Shown here piece by piece: positions 44,797 through 53,592 of a DNA stretch of 64,000 nucleotides (position 1 is its first letter; each line of letters opens with the position of its first letter). A program made the translations under genes and the position numbers. Source of the DNA: Lentzea sp. NEAU-D7 (GTDB taxonomy: Bacteria; Actinomycetota; Actinomycetes; Mycobacteriales; Pseudonocardiaceae); assembly GCF_026242055.1 (NCBI RefSeq), contig NZ_JAPJDL010000026.1, forward strand, positions 51,711-115,710, read 5' to 3'. The notes below the pieces were generated by a model, which saw nothing but the letters and a program-made list of their open reading frames with translations, was not told where the DNA came from and did no database searches.

Positions 44797-45499
44797 GCGA
44801 GCCTCCCAAAGGCACGTCGAGGCCTCGCGGTGAGGCCTCCCGCATGGCATTCGCGATGTCGGGGGCGACCGGTTCGAGCCCGAGCTCACCGTGGACGAAG
44901 GAGACGACCAGCCGGGTCCAGTCCCGTGCCCTCCTGAGCATCGCGTGCCCGTCGCCGACGACGCTGAACCGCGCCACCCGGTCCGTCACGGTCTTGGCCT
45001 GCCGCGCGAACCACAGCGACTTGGCGGGGTCGGTCATCCGCTCCCGATCACCGTGCGCGATGAGCAGCGCCTTGCCCCTGAGCTGCTCGAACGGCTCGCC
45101 GGGCACGATCCACGGCGCCAGCGCGCACACGGCGACCACGCTCGGGTCCCCGGCGACGCGCAGCGCGGTCCGGCCTCCCATCGAGTGTCCGACCAGGACG
45201 ACCGGCCTGCCGGGGTGCAGTTCGGTGATCCTCGAGAGCGCCCACCGCGCGTCCTTCACCGGGTCGAGGCTCGGCGCGTTCCAGCCGCGGACGCGGTAGC
45301 GCAGGTTCCAGACCTCGACACCGGGCGCGCGCAGCGCCCGGGCCAGCGGGACCATGCGCAGGTACGCGAGGTTGTGGCGCCGGACAGGTCCGGTGCCGCG
45401 TTCCCTGCCGCCGTGCAGGACGAGCACGACGGCTCTCGTCGCGCCCTGCGGTTTCAGCACGTCTACATGCGGTTGCACATTTGCTGTTCGTGAGGCCAC
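44789..45499 (-). CDS. Alpha/beta hydrolase, first gene of the lipid operon
   Basis: A 236-residue serine hydrolase: oxyanion region VLVLHGGRERGTG, nucleophile elbow VLVGHSMGGRTAL, acid in LIAHGDRERMTDP and His in VVGDGHAMLRRARDW. GTG 45499 is the preferred start; a later GTG (VQPHVDVL) is possible. It heads the operon hydrolase-oxidoreductase-DUF1365-CFA and may release or remodel acyl chains, although the substrate is unknown. Confidence 0.82.
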   Translation of the reverse strand: MASRTANVQPHVDVLKPQGATRAVVLVLHGGRERGTGPVRRHNLAYLRMVPLARALRAPGVEVWNLRYRVRGWNAPSLDPVKDARWALSRITELHPGRPVVLVGHSMGGRTALRVAGDPSVVAVCALAPWIVPGEPFEQLRGKALLIAHGDRERMTDPAKSLWFARQAKTVTDRVARFSVVGDGHAMLRRARDWTRLVVSFVHGELGLEPVAPDIANAMREASPRGLDVPLGGSRG

Positions 45500-45550
45500 G
45501 CCCTTCGGCTCGCCCGTTGAGAGCCAGGTCACACCGGTAGTGTCGGGGCC

Positions 45551-46375
45551 GTGATCGACCACATCGGCATCCCCACCGAGGCAGGCTCCTTCGACGCCAT
45601 CGCGTCCGGCCCGGAGGACGGCCGCCCGGTGTTGCTGCTGCACGGCTTCCCCGAGGCCGCGATCGAGTGGGAGCACCAGGTCGCGGTGCTCGGCGTGAAC
45701 GGTTTCCGCGCCGTCGCACCCGACCAGCGCGGCTACTCCCCCGGTGTGCGCCCGGAACAGGCGTCCGAGTACACGATCACGCACCTGGTCGGTGACGTGA
45801 TCGCGATGGCGGACTCGCTGGGCTGGGACACGTTCGACCTCGTCGGGCACGACTGGGGCGGCGCCGTCGCGTGGTGGACCGCGATCGAGCACCCCGAACG
45901 CGTGCGCACGCTCACCGTCTTCTCCACACCGCACCCCGCCGCGCTGAAGGTCGCGCTGCAGTCCGATGAGGACCAGGCGATGCGGTCGCAGTACATGCGC
46001 GACTGGCGTGAGCGCAGCACCGAGAAGCGCATGCTCGACAACAACGCGCAGGCCATCAAGCAGATGTTCGAGTGGCGGATCCGGCCCTCGCACGTCGAGG
46101 AGTACGTCCAGCGGCTGAGCGAACCGGGCGCGCTCACCGCCGCGCTCAACTGGTACCGCGCCGGCAAGCCGCACGGCGCCGCGGACAAGGTCGGCGTCAA
46201 GACCATGTACGTGTGGAGCACGGAGGACGTCGCGTTCGGCTCGGTGGCCGCCTTCGAGACCGAGAAGTGGTGCACCGGGCCGTACCGCTTCGAGATGGTC
46301 GAGGACGTCAGCCACTGGATCCCCGAGGAGATCCCGGAGGCCGCCTCGTCGCTGATCCTGGAAAACCTCGGCTGA
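45551..46375 (+). CDS. Alpha/beta hydrolase, epoxide-hydrolase-like
   Basis: A 274-residue hydrolase: HGFPEAAIEWEHQV (oxyanion HGFP), DQRGYSPG, nucleophile Asp in VGHDWGGAVAWW and His in EDVSHWIPEEIPE. The HGxP plus GHDWGG set is the epoxide hydrolase/haloalkane dehalogenase pattern. GTG start. Divergent from the lipid operon; its end overlaps the convergent ABC permease gene by 68 bp. Confidence 0.85.
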   Translation: MIDHIGIPTEAGSFDAIASGPEDGRPVLLLHGFPEAAIEWEHQVAVLGVNGFRAVAPDQRGYSPGVRPEQASEYTITHLVGDVIAMADSLGWDTFDLVGHDWGGAVAWWTAIEHPERVRTLTVFSTPHPAALKVALQSDEDQAMRSQYMRDWRERSTEKRMLDNNAQAIKQMFEWRIRPSHVEEYVQRLSEPGALTAALNWYRAGKPHGAADKVGVKTMYVWSTEDVAFGSVAAFETEKWCTGPYRFEMVEDVSHWIPEEIPEAASSLILENLG

Positions 46376-47708
46376 CGGCGAGCAACGTCGCGGCCGCCGC
46401 GTAGGCGCCCAGCACCAGGAGCCCGGCCCACCCCGGCAGCGGGAAGTATCCGGCCGACGGCGCGTAGTGCGCTGTCACCTGCGGATACGCCACCACCGTC
46501 TGCTTGACGGCGAAACCCGCCGCCGGTGTGAGCCGCAGCAGCCAGTCCGCGATCTCGTCGGGCAGCAGTGGCACCGCGGTCACCGCATAGGGCACGGCGA
46601 CCAGCGTCAGTCCGATGAGGATCGCTGCCCAGCCGCGGCGCAGCCACGCACCGAGCCCGTACGAGAAGACCGCGCAGAGCGCGAGGGCCGTGGCGACACC
46701 GGCGACCACCCGGACGTAGGTCGGCAGCTGCGTCGTCTCGACGACGATCCCGGCGGCGAGCAGACCCGTGACGAAGGTGGCCGATCCGATGAGGACCGTC
46801 CGGGCGGCGAGCACCCGCCGGGGCGTCTCACGGGCGCCGTAGCGGGCCGCGACGACCAGCACGACGATCAGCGCGATCACCAGTCCGGACAGAGCTTTCT
46901 CGACGCCGCGCGCACCTCCCTCACCGATCGGCCCGATGTCGCCGGTACCGCTGATGGTGACGACGCCGTCCTTCTCCACGGCTCCTGACGCGTTGTGGAA
47001 CTTCTCCCAGTCGGTGTGGTTCATCTCGCCGACCGAGCGGCTGTTCCACCCACCGGTGCCCCCCTCGACGGTGACGTGGTCGAAGACGCCGACGGCCTGG
47101 GTGAACCGGACCTGGTCGATCGCGCCGCCCAGGCCTGTCTTCCGGAGCGTCAGGTCGCCCGGCGAGGTGGCGAACAGTCCGACCTGGACGGTCTCCTGCA
47201 GCCCCTTGAGCTCCGCGGTCCCGACGACGCGCCACTGCTCGCCGTCCGCCGACTCGGACCCGGTGACCGTGTCGCCGGAACGGGTCAGCCGCAGCCAGCG
47301 AGGAGTCCGGGCCGCGCTTCCGGCGACGTCGTGCACGTAGTCGTGCTGGAACCGCACGCCGTGGGCGCCCGTCATCGCGAGCGCGGCGTACCGCGAGCCC
47401 TGCCGCAGGCCGTCCTTGACGATGATCCCGGACTTCGCCCACGGCACGAGCCCGGCGACGATCTGGTCGTGACCGGGCGGCGGATAGGTGATCGTCCCGG
47501 TCATCGACGTCATCCTGACCGTGATGGTGCCGTTCCGGCCGAGGTCCTGGTACCGGAACCAGAAGGTGTCGCTGACGCTGGACGAGGTGGCGCCGGCGAA
47601 CAGCAGGCCCGCCGCGATGACGGAGAGGCCCGCGACGGCCAGGGAGATCAGGCGGCCGGGCGTGCGGAACGCGGTCCACTCCCGCCGGAGAAGTTCGGTG
47701 ATCGACAT
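46308..47708 (-). CDS. ABC-2 type permease with extracytoplasmic beta-sandwich insert
   Basis: A 466-residue membrane protein: first membrane segment near residue 20-40 (LISLAVAGLSVIAAGLLFAG), then about 220 exported residues with a DUF1349/lectin-like pattern (RLTRSGDTVTGSESADGEQW), then five or more membrane segments (SGLVIALIVVLVVAARYGAR onward). Resembles actinobacterial ABC-2 permease subunits, but no ATP-binding subunit is within the window, so it is an orphan or shares an ATPase encoded elsewhere. Divergent from the histidine kinase gene, which may control it. Confidence 0.65.
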   Translation of the reverse strand: MSITELLRREWTAFRTPGRLISLAVAGLSVIAAGLLFAGATSSSVSDTFWFRYQDLGRNGTITVRMTSMTGTITYPPPGHDQIVAGLVPWAKSGIIVKDGLRQGSRYAALAMTGAHGVRFQHDYVHDVAGSAARTPRWLRLTRSGDTVTGSESADGEQWRVVGTAELKGLQETVQVGLFATSPGDLTLRKTGLGGAIDQVRFTQAVGVFDHVTVEGGTGGWNSRSVGEMNHTDWEKFHNASGAVEKDGVVTISGTGDIGPIGEGGARGVEKALSGLVIALIVVLVVAARYGARETPRRVLAARTVLIGSATFVTGLLAAGIVVETTQLPTYVRVVAGVATALALCAVFSYGLGAWLRRGWAAILIGLTLVAVPYAVTAVPLLPDEIADWLLRLTPAAGFAVKQTVVAYPQVTAHYAPSAGYFPLPGWAGLLVLGAYAAAATLLAVSRGFPGSATRRPPGSPRGSSG

Positions 47709-47793
47709 GGCGCAGGTCTACGGATCAACGGCTAACACGGTCCGAAGCGGCCTTGTCATGCCGCTGTTAGGTCCTCGCGGGCATGCTGGCGGC

Positions 47794-48921
47794 ATGAGCA
47801 GGCTGCGCAGCGGAACCATCGGGGTGCGGTTCACGATCCTTTACGCCGTCGTGTTCCTCGCGTCGGGCATCGGGTTGCTGGGCCTGACGTTCCTGCTGTC
47901 CCGCGGCAGGGTGACCGACGTGGCGCCCGCACCCGGCCTCGACTCGGCGCAACAGCAGGTCCGGCAACTGCAGGACCAGCTGGCCGAGGTGCACACGCAG
48001 CAGGCACGTCAGCTGCTGGCCGGATCGCTGCTGGCGCTGGTCGTGATGGCGATCGTCTCGCTGCTCGTCGGCCGGGTGCTGGCCCGGCGCGTGCTGCGGC
48101 CGTTGCGGACCATCACGAGCGCCACGCGGCGCATCTCCGCGGACAGGCTCGACCAGCGGCTGGCCGTCACCGGCCCGGCCGACGAGGTGAAGGGCCTCGC
48201 CGACACCATCGACGAGTTGCTCGAACGGCTCGAGGTGTCGTTCGCCGCGCAACGCCGCTTCGCCGCCAACGCCTCGCACGAGCTGCGGACACCGCTGACG
48301 ACGATGCGTACGTCACTGGACGTCGCGGTCGCCAAGCCGGATCCGGCCGCGTCGACGGTGGCACTGGCGGATCGTCTGCGCGTGCAGCTCGACCGAGTCG
48401 ATCATCTGCTCGACGGGTTCCTCGTGCTGGCCAGGGCGCAGCACGGCGCGCTGGCCGACTCCGCCCCGGTCGACCTCGGCGAGCTCGTGCGGGGAGCGCT
48501 GCGCGACCTGTCCGGCGAGGTGCGGGCGAAGGGGCTGGACGTGGTGGTGGACGTGCCGCCGGGGACGTCGGCGCAGGGAAGTCCGGCGCTGCTGGCGCGG
48601 CTGGTGGCCAACGTCGTCGACAACGCCGTGACGCACAACGAGAGCGGCGGATGGGTCCGCGTCACCGGATCCGTGAGCGGGAGGACAACGCTGGTCGTGG
48701 AGACCGGCGGAGCCGTCTTCGACCAGCGGGAGGTCGACCGGCTGGCGCAGCCGTTCGAACGGCTCGGCGGCGAGCGCATCGGCTCCTCGGGTCTGGGACT
48801 GTCCATCGTGGCCGCGATCGCCACCGCGCACGGCGGCCGGCTCGACCTGCTCGCCCGGCCGGCGGGCGGCCTGCGCGTGTCGGTCGCGCTGCCGGCCGCG
48901 AAGGTGCCGGTGCGGGCGTGA
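47794..48921 (+). CDS. Sensor histidine kinase (OmpR-type pair)
   Basis: A 375-residue membrane kinase: two membrane segments (about 12-35 and 76-95) around a short exported loop, HAMP domain (RRVLRPLRTITSATRRISAD), HisKA with NASHELRTPL (phosphorylated H162) and a catalytic ATPase domain (NVVDNAVTHN and GSSGLGLSIVAAIATAHGG). ATG 47794. Its stop overlaps the response regulator start (GTGA). Signal unknown; the small sensor loop suggests membrane or cell-envelope stress. Confidence 0.9.
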   Translation: MSRLRSGTIGVRFTILYAVVFLASGIGLLGLTFLLSRGRVTDVAPAPGLDSAQQQVRQLQDQLAEVHTQQARQLLAGSLLALVVMAIVSLLVGRVLARRVLRPLRTITSATRRISADRLDQRLAVTGPADEVKGLADTIDELLERLEVSFAAQRRFAANASHELRTPLTTMRTSLDVAVAKPDPAASTVALADRLRVQLDRVDHLLDGFLVLARAQHGALADSAPVDLGELVRGALRDLSGEVRAKGLDVVVDVPPGTSAQGSPALLARLVANVVDNAVTHNESGGWVRVTGSVSGRTTLVVETGGAVFDQREVDRLAQPFERLGGERIGSSGLGLSIVAAIATAHGGRLDLLARPAGGLRVSVALPAAKVPVRA

Positions 48922-49580
48922 GGGTCCTGCTCGTGGAAGACGACGCCGCCCTCGCCGAGGTCGTCGCGGAGGGCCTGCGCGACCAGGGCATGCCCGTCGA
49001 CCTCGCGCACGACGGGCTGACCGCCGCCGGTCTCGACCTCCTCGCGTACGACGTGGTGGTCCTGGACCGGGACCTGCCGGGCCTGCACGGCGACGTGCTG
49101 TGCCAGATGATCATCGAGCGGCCGGGCAGGCCGATGGTGCTGATGCTGACCGCGGCGGGCGAGCCCGGTGACCGGGTCAGCGGGCTGACGCTGGGCGCGG
49201 ACGACTACCTCGCCAAGCCCTTCCACTTCCCGGAGCTCGTCCTGCGGGTGCGGGCGCTGGCCCGCCGCAGGCCGGACGCCAGACCGCCGGTGCTGCGCGC
49301 GGCCGGGATCGAACTGGACCCGGTGCGCCGGACCGTCGTGCGCGATGGCCGTCACCTCGCGCTCTCGGTGAAGGAGTTCGCCGTGCTGGAAGCGCTGCTG
49401 GAGGCCAGTCCGGGCTTCCTGAGCGCCGAGGCCCTGCTGGAGCAGGTCTGGGACGAGCACGCCGATCCGTTCACCAACACCGTCACCGTCACGGTGGGGC
49501 GGTTGCGCCGCAAGCTCGGTGAACCGCCGGTCATCGCCACGACACCGGGGGTCGGCTACCGGATCGGCGAAACCGGCTGA
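48918..49580 (+). CDS. OmpR/PhoB-type response regulator
   Basis: A 220-residue regulator: receiver domain with acidic pocket LLVEDDAAL, phospho-acceptor D50 (VVLDRDLPG) and K in DDYLAKPFHF; winged-helix output domain (LSVKEFAVLEALLEASPGFL, then VTVTVGRLRRKLGEP). Coupled to the kinase by a 4-nt overlap. Likely targets include the divergent ABC permease gene. Confidence 0.92.
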   Translation: MRVLLVEDDAALAEVVAEGLRDQGMPVDLAHDGLTAAGLDLLAYDVVVLDRDLPGLHGDVLCQMIIERPGRPMVLMLTAAGEPGDRVSGLTLGADDYLAKPFHFPELVLRVRALARRRPDARPPVLRAAGIELDPVRRTVVRDGRHLALSVKEFAVLEALLEASPGFLSAEALLEQVWDEHADPFTNTVTVTVGRLRRKLGEPPVIATTPGVGYRIGETG

Positions 49581-49630
49581 CCGCGCAATCGCCCGGCGGC
49601 GTTGCCGGTCACAGCAGTAGATTCGAGGTC

Positions 49631-50206
49631 ATGCGCGTGGCCGGTCTTCTGCTCGCCGCGGGGGCCGGCCGCCGGTTCGGTTCCCCCAAGGCCCTCGTCC
49701 CGTTGCACGGCAAGCTCTTCGTGGACTCGGCCGCCGAGCTGCTCAGAGCCGCCGGCTGCGACCCGGTCGTCGTGGTGCTCGGCGCGCAGGCGGCGGAGGT
49801 GCGGCGACAGGCCACCCTCCAGGGCGTGACCGTCGTCGACAACCCCCACTGGGACACCGGCATGGGGTCCTCGCTGCGCACCGGCCTGCACGCCGTAGGC
49901 ACCGCGGACGCCGTCGTGGTGCTCCCCGTCGACACACCGGGGGTCACCGTCGAGGCGTTGCACCGCCTGATGGCCCTCGCCGAGCCGAAAGTGCTGGCCC
50001 GCGCCACCTACGACGGCGAGATCGGGCACCCGGTGCTGATCGGGTCGGACCACTTCGCGGGCGTCGTGGCGTCGGCGGCGGGCGACCAGGGCGCGCGGGA
50101 CTACCTCCAGGCGAACACCGTCCGCCACGTCGACTGCGCCGACGTGGCGGACGGTGCCGACGTCGACCGGCCCGAGGACCTCAGGCGGCGTACCGGCGGA
50201 GCTTGA
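49631..50206 (+). CDS. MobA/MocA-like nucleotidyltransferase
   Basis: A 191-residue NTP transferase fold protein: LLAAGAGRRFGSPKALVPLH (nucleotide loop), DNPHWDTGMGSSLRTGL and VVLPVDTPGVT (metal Asp). The pattern fits the molybdenum cofactor cytidylyltransferase MocA and coenzyme-F420-type guanylyltransferase relatives; the closest is MocA/NTP_transf_3. No other molybdenum genes are near, so the physiological nucleotide acceptor is open. Confidence 0.85.
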   Translation: MRVAGLLLAAGAGRRFGSPKALVPLHGKLFVDSAAELLRAAGCDPVVVVLGAQAAEVRRQATLQGVTVVDNPHWDTGMGSSLRTGLHAVGTADAVVVLPVDTPGVTVEALHRLMALAEPKVLARATYDGEIGHPVLIGSDHFAGVVASAAGDQGARDYLQANTVRHVDCADVADGADVDRPEDLRRRTGGA

Positions 50207-50277
50207 CGCCCGGTGCCACCGCGACTCCGCGCCGGGCGTTGAACCGCAGGCCCGGTCCGCCGTCGTCGTGCACGGCT

Positions 50278-50460
50278 TCAGGGCCTGGCCCGGACCGCCG
50301 CCCTGGCGCACCCGGCCGCGACGACGAGCAGCGCCAGCCCCACCCACACCGGCCAGAGCTCGGAGTAGGTGACCGCCAGCGCGATGTTCGTGGCCGCCGC
50401 TGCCGTGAACACCGCGACCAGCGCGACCCAGAAGTAGAAGTACCGCCTGATCAAACCCAC
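50278..50460 (-). CDS. Small membrane protein
   Basis: A 60-residue protein with two hydrophobic segments (YFYFWVALVAVFTAAAATNI and ELWPVWVGLALLVVAAGCAR) and basic ends. GTG start after ACAGGGGGTG. Family not recognised; probably an integral membrane protein of unknown function. Confidence 0.6.
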   Translation of the reverse strand: MGLIRRYFYFWVALVAVFTAAAATNIALAVTYSELWPVWVGLALLVVAAGCARAAVRARP

Positions 50461-50562
50461 CCCCTGTCCGAGAGCGCCACCGCACCCCTCATCGCGCGTA
50501 TCGAGGTTTGTGGTGCCCGGGTTACTGGTGAGGTGATCTGCAATCGGGTACTACTGGGCCGC

Positions 50563-51303
50563 ATGACGACCGACACCGTGACCGGGTCCGACTACGGCAA
50601 TCTCGTGCGCACGCACCTCACGCGCGTCGAGCAGCACAACGCGGCCGCGCTCGACGACGTGGCCGAGCTCGTGCTGGCCGCCGTCCAGGCCGACGGAATC
50701 CTCCTCACCGCCGGCGCGGGCCACTCGCTGGCGGCGGTCGCCGAGACCTTCTACCGGGCAGGCGGCCTGGCCTGCGTGCGCCCGATCTACCACCCCGAGC
50801 TGCTCCCGATGCACGGCGCGATCAGCAGCACGTCGGCCGAACGCCGCTCCGGTCTCGCGGGCGAGGTCCTGCGCGAGTCGGGTCTGGCCCCGCACGACGT
50901 GCTGTTCGTGTTCTCGACGTCGGGCGTCAACCACTACCCGGTCGAACTGGCCCAGGAGGCCGCGAGCAAGGGCTGCCCGGTGGTGGGCGTGACCTCCGTG
51001 GCGTCCAGCGCCCAGGCGCCTCGGCGCGCGGGGGCGACCCTGGCCGAGGTCTCGACCGTCGTCCTCGACAACCTGGTCCCGCCCGGCGACTCGACCTACC
51101 CGGTGCACGCCCCGGTCACCGCGGCGATCTCCACGCTGGCCACCACGTTCCTGTGGAACCTGCTGATGGTCCGCCTGATCGACAAGGCGGCCGAGTCCGG
51201 CGTGCGGCTCCCCCTGTGGCGCAGCGCGAACGTGGAGGGCGGCGACGCGGCCAACGCCGACCTGCTCCGCCACTACCAGACCCGCATCCCGCAGCTCGGA
51301 TAG
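50563..51303 (+). CDS. SIS domain protein
   Basis: A 246-residue sugar isomerase (SIS) domain protein: GILLTAGAGHSLAAVAETFY, VLFVFSTSGVNHYPVELAQE and PVVGVTSVASSAQ are the phospho-sugar binding loops. Resembles the UPF0309/YckC-type group related to MurQ and GmhA. It probably binds or isomerises a phosphosugar. No enzyme neighbour indicates which. Confidence 0.82.
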   Translation: MTTDTVTGSDYGNLVRTHLTRVEQHNAAALDDVAELVLAAVQADGILLTAGAGHSLAAVAETFYRAGGLACVRPIYHPELLPMHGAISSTSAERRSGLAGEVLRESGLAPHDVLFVFSTSGVNHYPVELAQEAASKGCPVVGVTSVASSAQAPRRAGATLAEVSTVVLDNLVPPGDSTYPVHAPVTAAISTLATTFLWNLLMVRLIDKAAESGVRLPLWRSANVEGGDAANADLLRHYQTRIPQLG

Positions 51304-51383
51304 GTGGAAACCCCCACAAAACCTCAGCGTGATGTCGTTAGTCTCCCACCGGGGAAAGCACATACCTGGGGGGATTCGAACAA

Positions 51384-52943
51384 GTGGAGCAGAAGACTCG
51401 TAGATGGATCCTGATCGGCGGAGCGCTCGCCACGACGGCCGTGGTCGGTGTGGCGGGCACCCTGCTCTGGTCGGGCAACAGGTCGGTGGTGGTCGCCGAC
51501 GCGCCGATCAAGGCGGCGGAGACTCCGGTGCAGGTGGCCACCTCCTTCCTGACCAGGGCCTTCTCGGGCCCGGCCACTGCCGCCGCCTTCACCGACGCGC
51601 CGGCGGCGGCGACCACGGCCCTGGAAGCCAGCAAGGCCGGCATGGGCACGTCCGCCTACCAGGCCACGGTCGCGGCGGCCGAACCACCGGCGGCTGACGC
51701 CACGACGACCGAGCTCACCGCGTCCGTCACCTGGACGCTGCCGAGCTCCGGCCAGCTGAAGTACGACGTCAAGGTCCCGATGACCCGCGCCGACGGCGCC
51801 TGGAAGGTCCACTGGACGCCCTCGGTCGTCCACCCTCGGCTCACCGAGGGCGCGTCGCTCACCTATCGCAAGTCGCTCGCGGAGGGCGCGCTGCTGGGCC
51901 GCGACGGCAAGCCGCTGACCCAGGGCACTGTCCCGGACGGCCTGTACAAGACGATCACCGCCACCGTCGGCGACGTGAAGGGCGTCGACGGCTGGGAGGT
52001 GGGCATCACCGCGGGCGGCGCGTTCACCGTGCTGGACGCCAAGAAGGCGGAGGGCGGCGAGAAGATCACCGTCACCATCGACCCCGCCCGCCAGGCCGCG
52101 GCCCAGGCAGCCGTGGACGCCCTCCCGCAGGGCGCGGCGATCGTGGCGATCGAGGCCTCCACCAGCGAGATCCTGGCCGTGGCGCAGAACAAGGCGCTGG
52201 CCGGCACCAACCCGTTCGTCGGCCGCTACGCCCCCGGCTCGACGATGAAGATCGTCACCGCGGCGGCGGTCATGAACGCGGGCCTGGTGCAGAGCGGCAC
52301 CGCCGTCCCCTGCCCGGCCACCGCCACCATCGGCACCCGCAGGATCAACAACGCGGACTTCGGCCACGACAGCGTGCCGTTCCGCACGGCGTTCGCGCTG
52401 TCGTGCAACACGACGTTCGGCGACCTGGGCTCCAAGCTCGAGCCGAACGCCCTGCCGAACATGGCGAAACGGTTCGGCCTGGGCGCCGACTGGGTCGTCC
52501 CCGGCGCGGAGACGAACACCGGCAAGGTCCCACCGGCCACCGGCGACCAGCGGGTGGAGAACAGCTTCGGCCAGGGCAACGTGGTGGCCAGTCCGTTCGG
52601 CATGGCGCTGGTCGCCGCCACCGTCGTCTCGGGCAGGACGCCGACGCCGACGCTGCTGCGCGGCAAGCCGTCCGAGCCGAACGACGTGGCGGCGGGCCCG
52701 CCCGCCGCCGTCCTGCCGCCGCTGCGCGCGATGATGCGCGAGGTGGTCACCGCGGGCACGGCGAAGCAGCTCGCCGGCATCCCCGGCCTGGCCGGGAAGA
52801 CCGGCACGGCGGAGGCGAGCGGCGGTGAGGCGCACGGCTGGTTCGTCGGCTACCAGAACAACGTGGCGTTCGCGGTGGTCGTGGAGAAGGCGGGCTCGTC
52901 GCAGAGCGCGCTGAACGCGACGGCGGCGTTCCTCAAGGGCTGA
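51384..52943 (+). CDS. Class B penicillin-binding protein with MecA_N/NTF2-like domain
   Basis: A 519-residue transpeptidase: one N-terminal membrane anchor (RRWILIGGALATTAVVGVAG), an NTF2-like MecA_N domain (about 45-150: QVATSFLTRAFSG, DGAWKVHWTPSVVHPRL), a dimerisation region and the transpeptidase with PGSTMKIV (SxxK), LSCNTT (SxN) and AGKTGTAE (KTGT). It cross-links peptidoglycan on the outer side of the membrane. GTG start after GGGGGG. The 3' end overlaps the convergent response regulator gene by 11 bp. Confidence 0.92.
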   Translation: MEQKTRRWILIGGALATTAVVGVAGTLLWSGNRSVVVADAPIKAAETPVQVATSFLTRAFSGPATAAAFTDAPAAATTALEASKAGMGTSAYQATVAAAEPPAADATTTELTASVTWTLPSSGQLKYDVKVPMTRADGAWKVHWTPSVVHPRLTEGASLTYRKSLAEGALLGRDGKPLTQGTVPDGLYKTITATVGDVKGVDGWEVGITAGGAFTVLDAKKAEGGEKITVTIDPARQAAAQAAVDALPQGAAIVAIEASTSEILAVAQNKALAGTNPFVGRYAPGSTMKIVTAAAVMNAGLVQSGTAVPCPATATIGTRRINNADFGHDSVPFRTAFALSCNTTFGDLGSKLEPNALPNMAKRFGLGADWVVPGAETNTGKVPPATGDQRVENSFGQGNVVASPFGMALVAATVVSGRTPTPTLLRGKPSEPNDVAAGPPAAVLPPLRAMMREVVTAGTAKQLAGIPGLAGKTGTAEASGGEAHGWFVGYQNNVAFAVVVEKAGSSQSALNATAAFLKG

Positions 52944-53592
52944 ACCGCTGCTCGCGCGGGACGAGCAGCCCGCGGTGGAACGCCTCGGTGACGGCGGCCG
53001 CCCGGTCGCCCACCTCCAGCTTGGCGTAGATGTTGAGCAGGTGCGACTTGACGGTGGCCTCGGTGATGAAGAGGCCCCGGGCCACGTCGCGGGGGGGGGG
53101 GCCCCCCCCCGCCGCCCCGCCCCCCCCCCGCCCCCCCCACCGCAGCACCTCCAGCTCGCGCGGGCTGAGCACCTCCGCCGCGGCGCCGCGCACCCGTTTC
53201 ATCAGCAACGCCGCCGCGGCCGGGGCGAGCACGGCCTCGCCCCGCGCGGTGGCCCTGACCGCGCGCACGAGCTCGTCGCGCGGAGCGTCCTTGAGCAGGT
53301 AGCCGGTGGCGCCCGCCTCGACCGCCGCCACCACGTCGTTGTCGTTGTCGTAGGTGGTCAGCACCAGCACATGGGCGATGCCCGCGAGCTCCCTGGTGGC
53401 GGTGAGGCCGTCCGTGCCCGGCATGCGCAGGTCCATCAGCACGACGTCGGGCCGCAGCGCCTGGGCGAGCCGCACCGCCTCGGCGCCGTCGCCCGCCTCG
53501 CCGACCACCTCGAAACCGGGGTCCTGGGCGAACAGGCTCGCGAGCCCGTCCCTGACCACCGGGTGGTCGTCGACGACCAGCACCTTGATCAC
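52933..53592 (-). CDS. NarL/LuxR-type response regulator, HTH interrupted by a G/C homopolymer
   Basis: 219 residues as read: receiver domain VLVVDDHPVVRDGL with D54 (VLMDLRMPG) and K in GYLLKDAPRDE; LuxR HTH LSPRELEVLR...DVARGLFITEATVKSHLLNIYAKL. Between EVLR and DVARGLF the usual nine residues (LVAxGxSNR) are replaced by 17 Gly/Ala/Pro-rich residues encoded by 53090-53140, a run of G then C. The frame is kept, but such an insert would destroy the first HTH helices, so a sequencing or assembly artefact is likely. GTG overlaps the kinase stop (GTGA). Confidence 0.85.
   Translation of the reverse strand: MIKVLVVDDHPVVRDGLASLFAQDPGFEVVGEAGDGAEAVRLAQALRPDVVLMDLRMPGTDGLTATRELAGIAHVLVLTTYDNDNDVVAAVEAGATGYLLKDAPRDELVRAVRATARGEAVLAPAAAALLMKRVRGAAAEVLSPRELEVLRWGGRGGGGAAGGGPPPRDVARGLFITEATVKSHLLNIYAKLEVGDRAAAVTEAFHRGLLVPREQRFSP
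53090..53140. other. G/C homopolymer tract inside a conserved HTH
   Basis: About 12 G followed by roughly 40 C with few G, in the codons for the response regulator HTH. Same texture as the tract at 3401-3461. Probably low-quality consensus rather than genomic sequence. Confidence 0.7.

Noticed and set aside
51370-51384. GGATTCGAAC resembling a tRNA T-arm
   Set aside because: No acceptor stem, anticodon arm or CCA context around it; it is the leader of the PBP gene.
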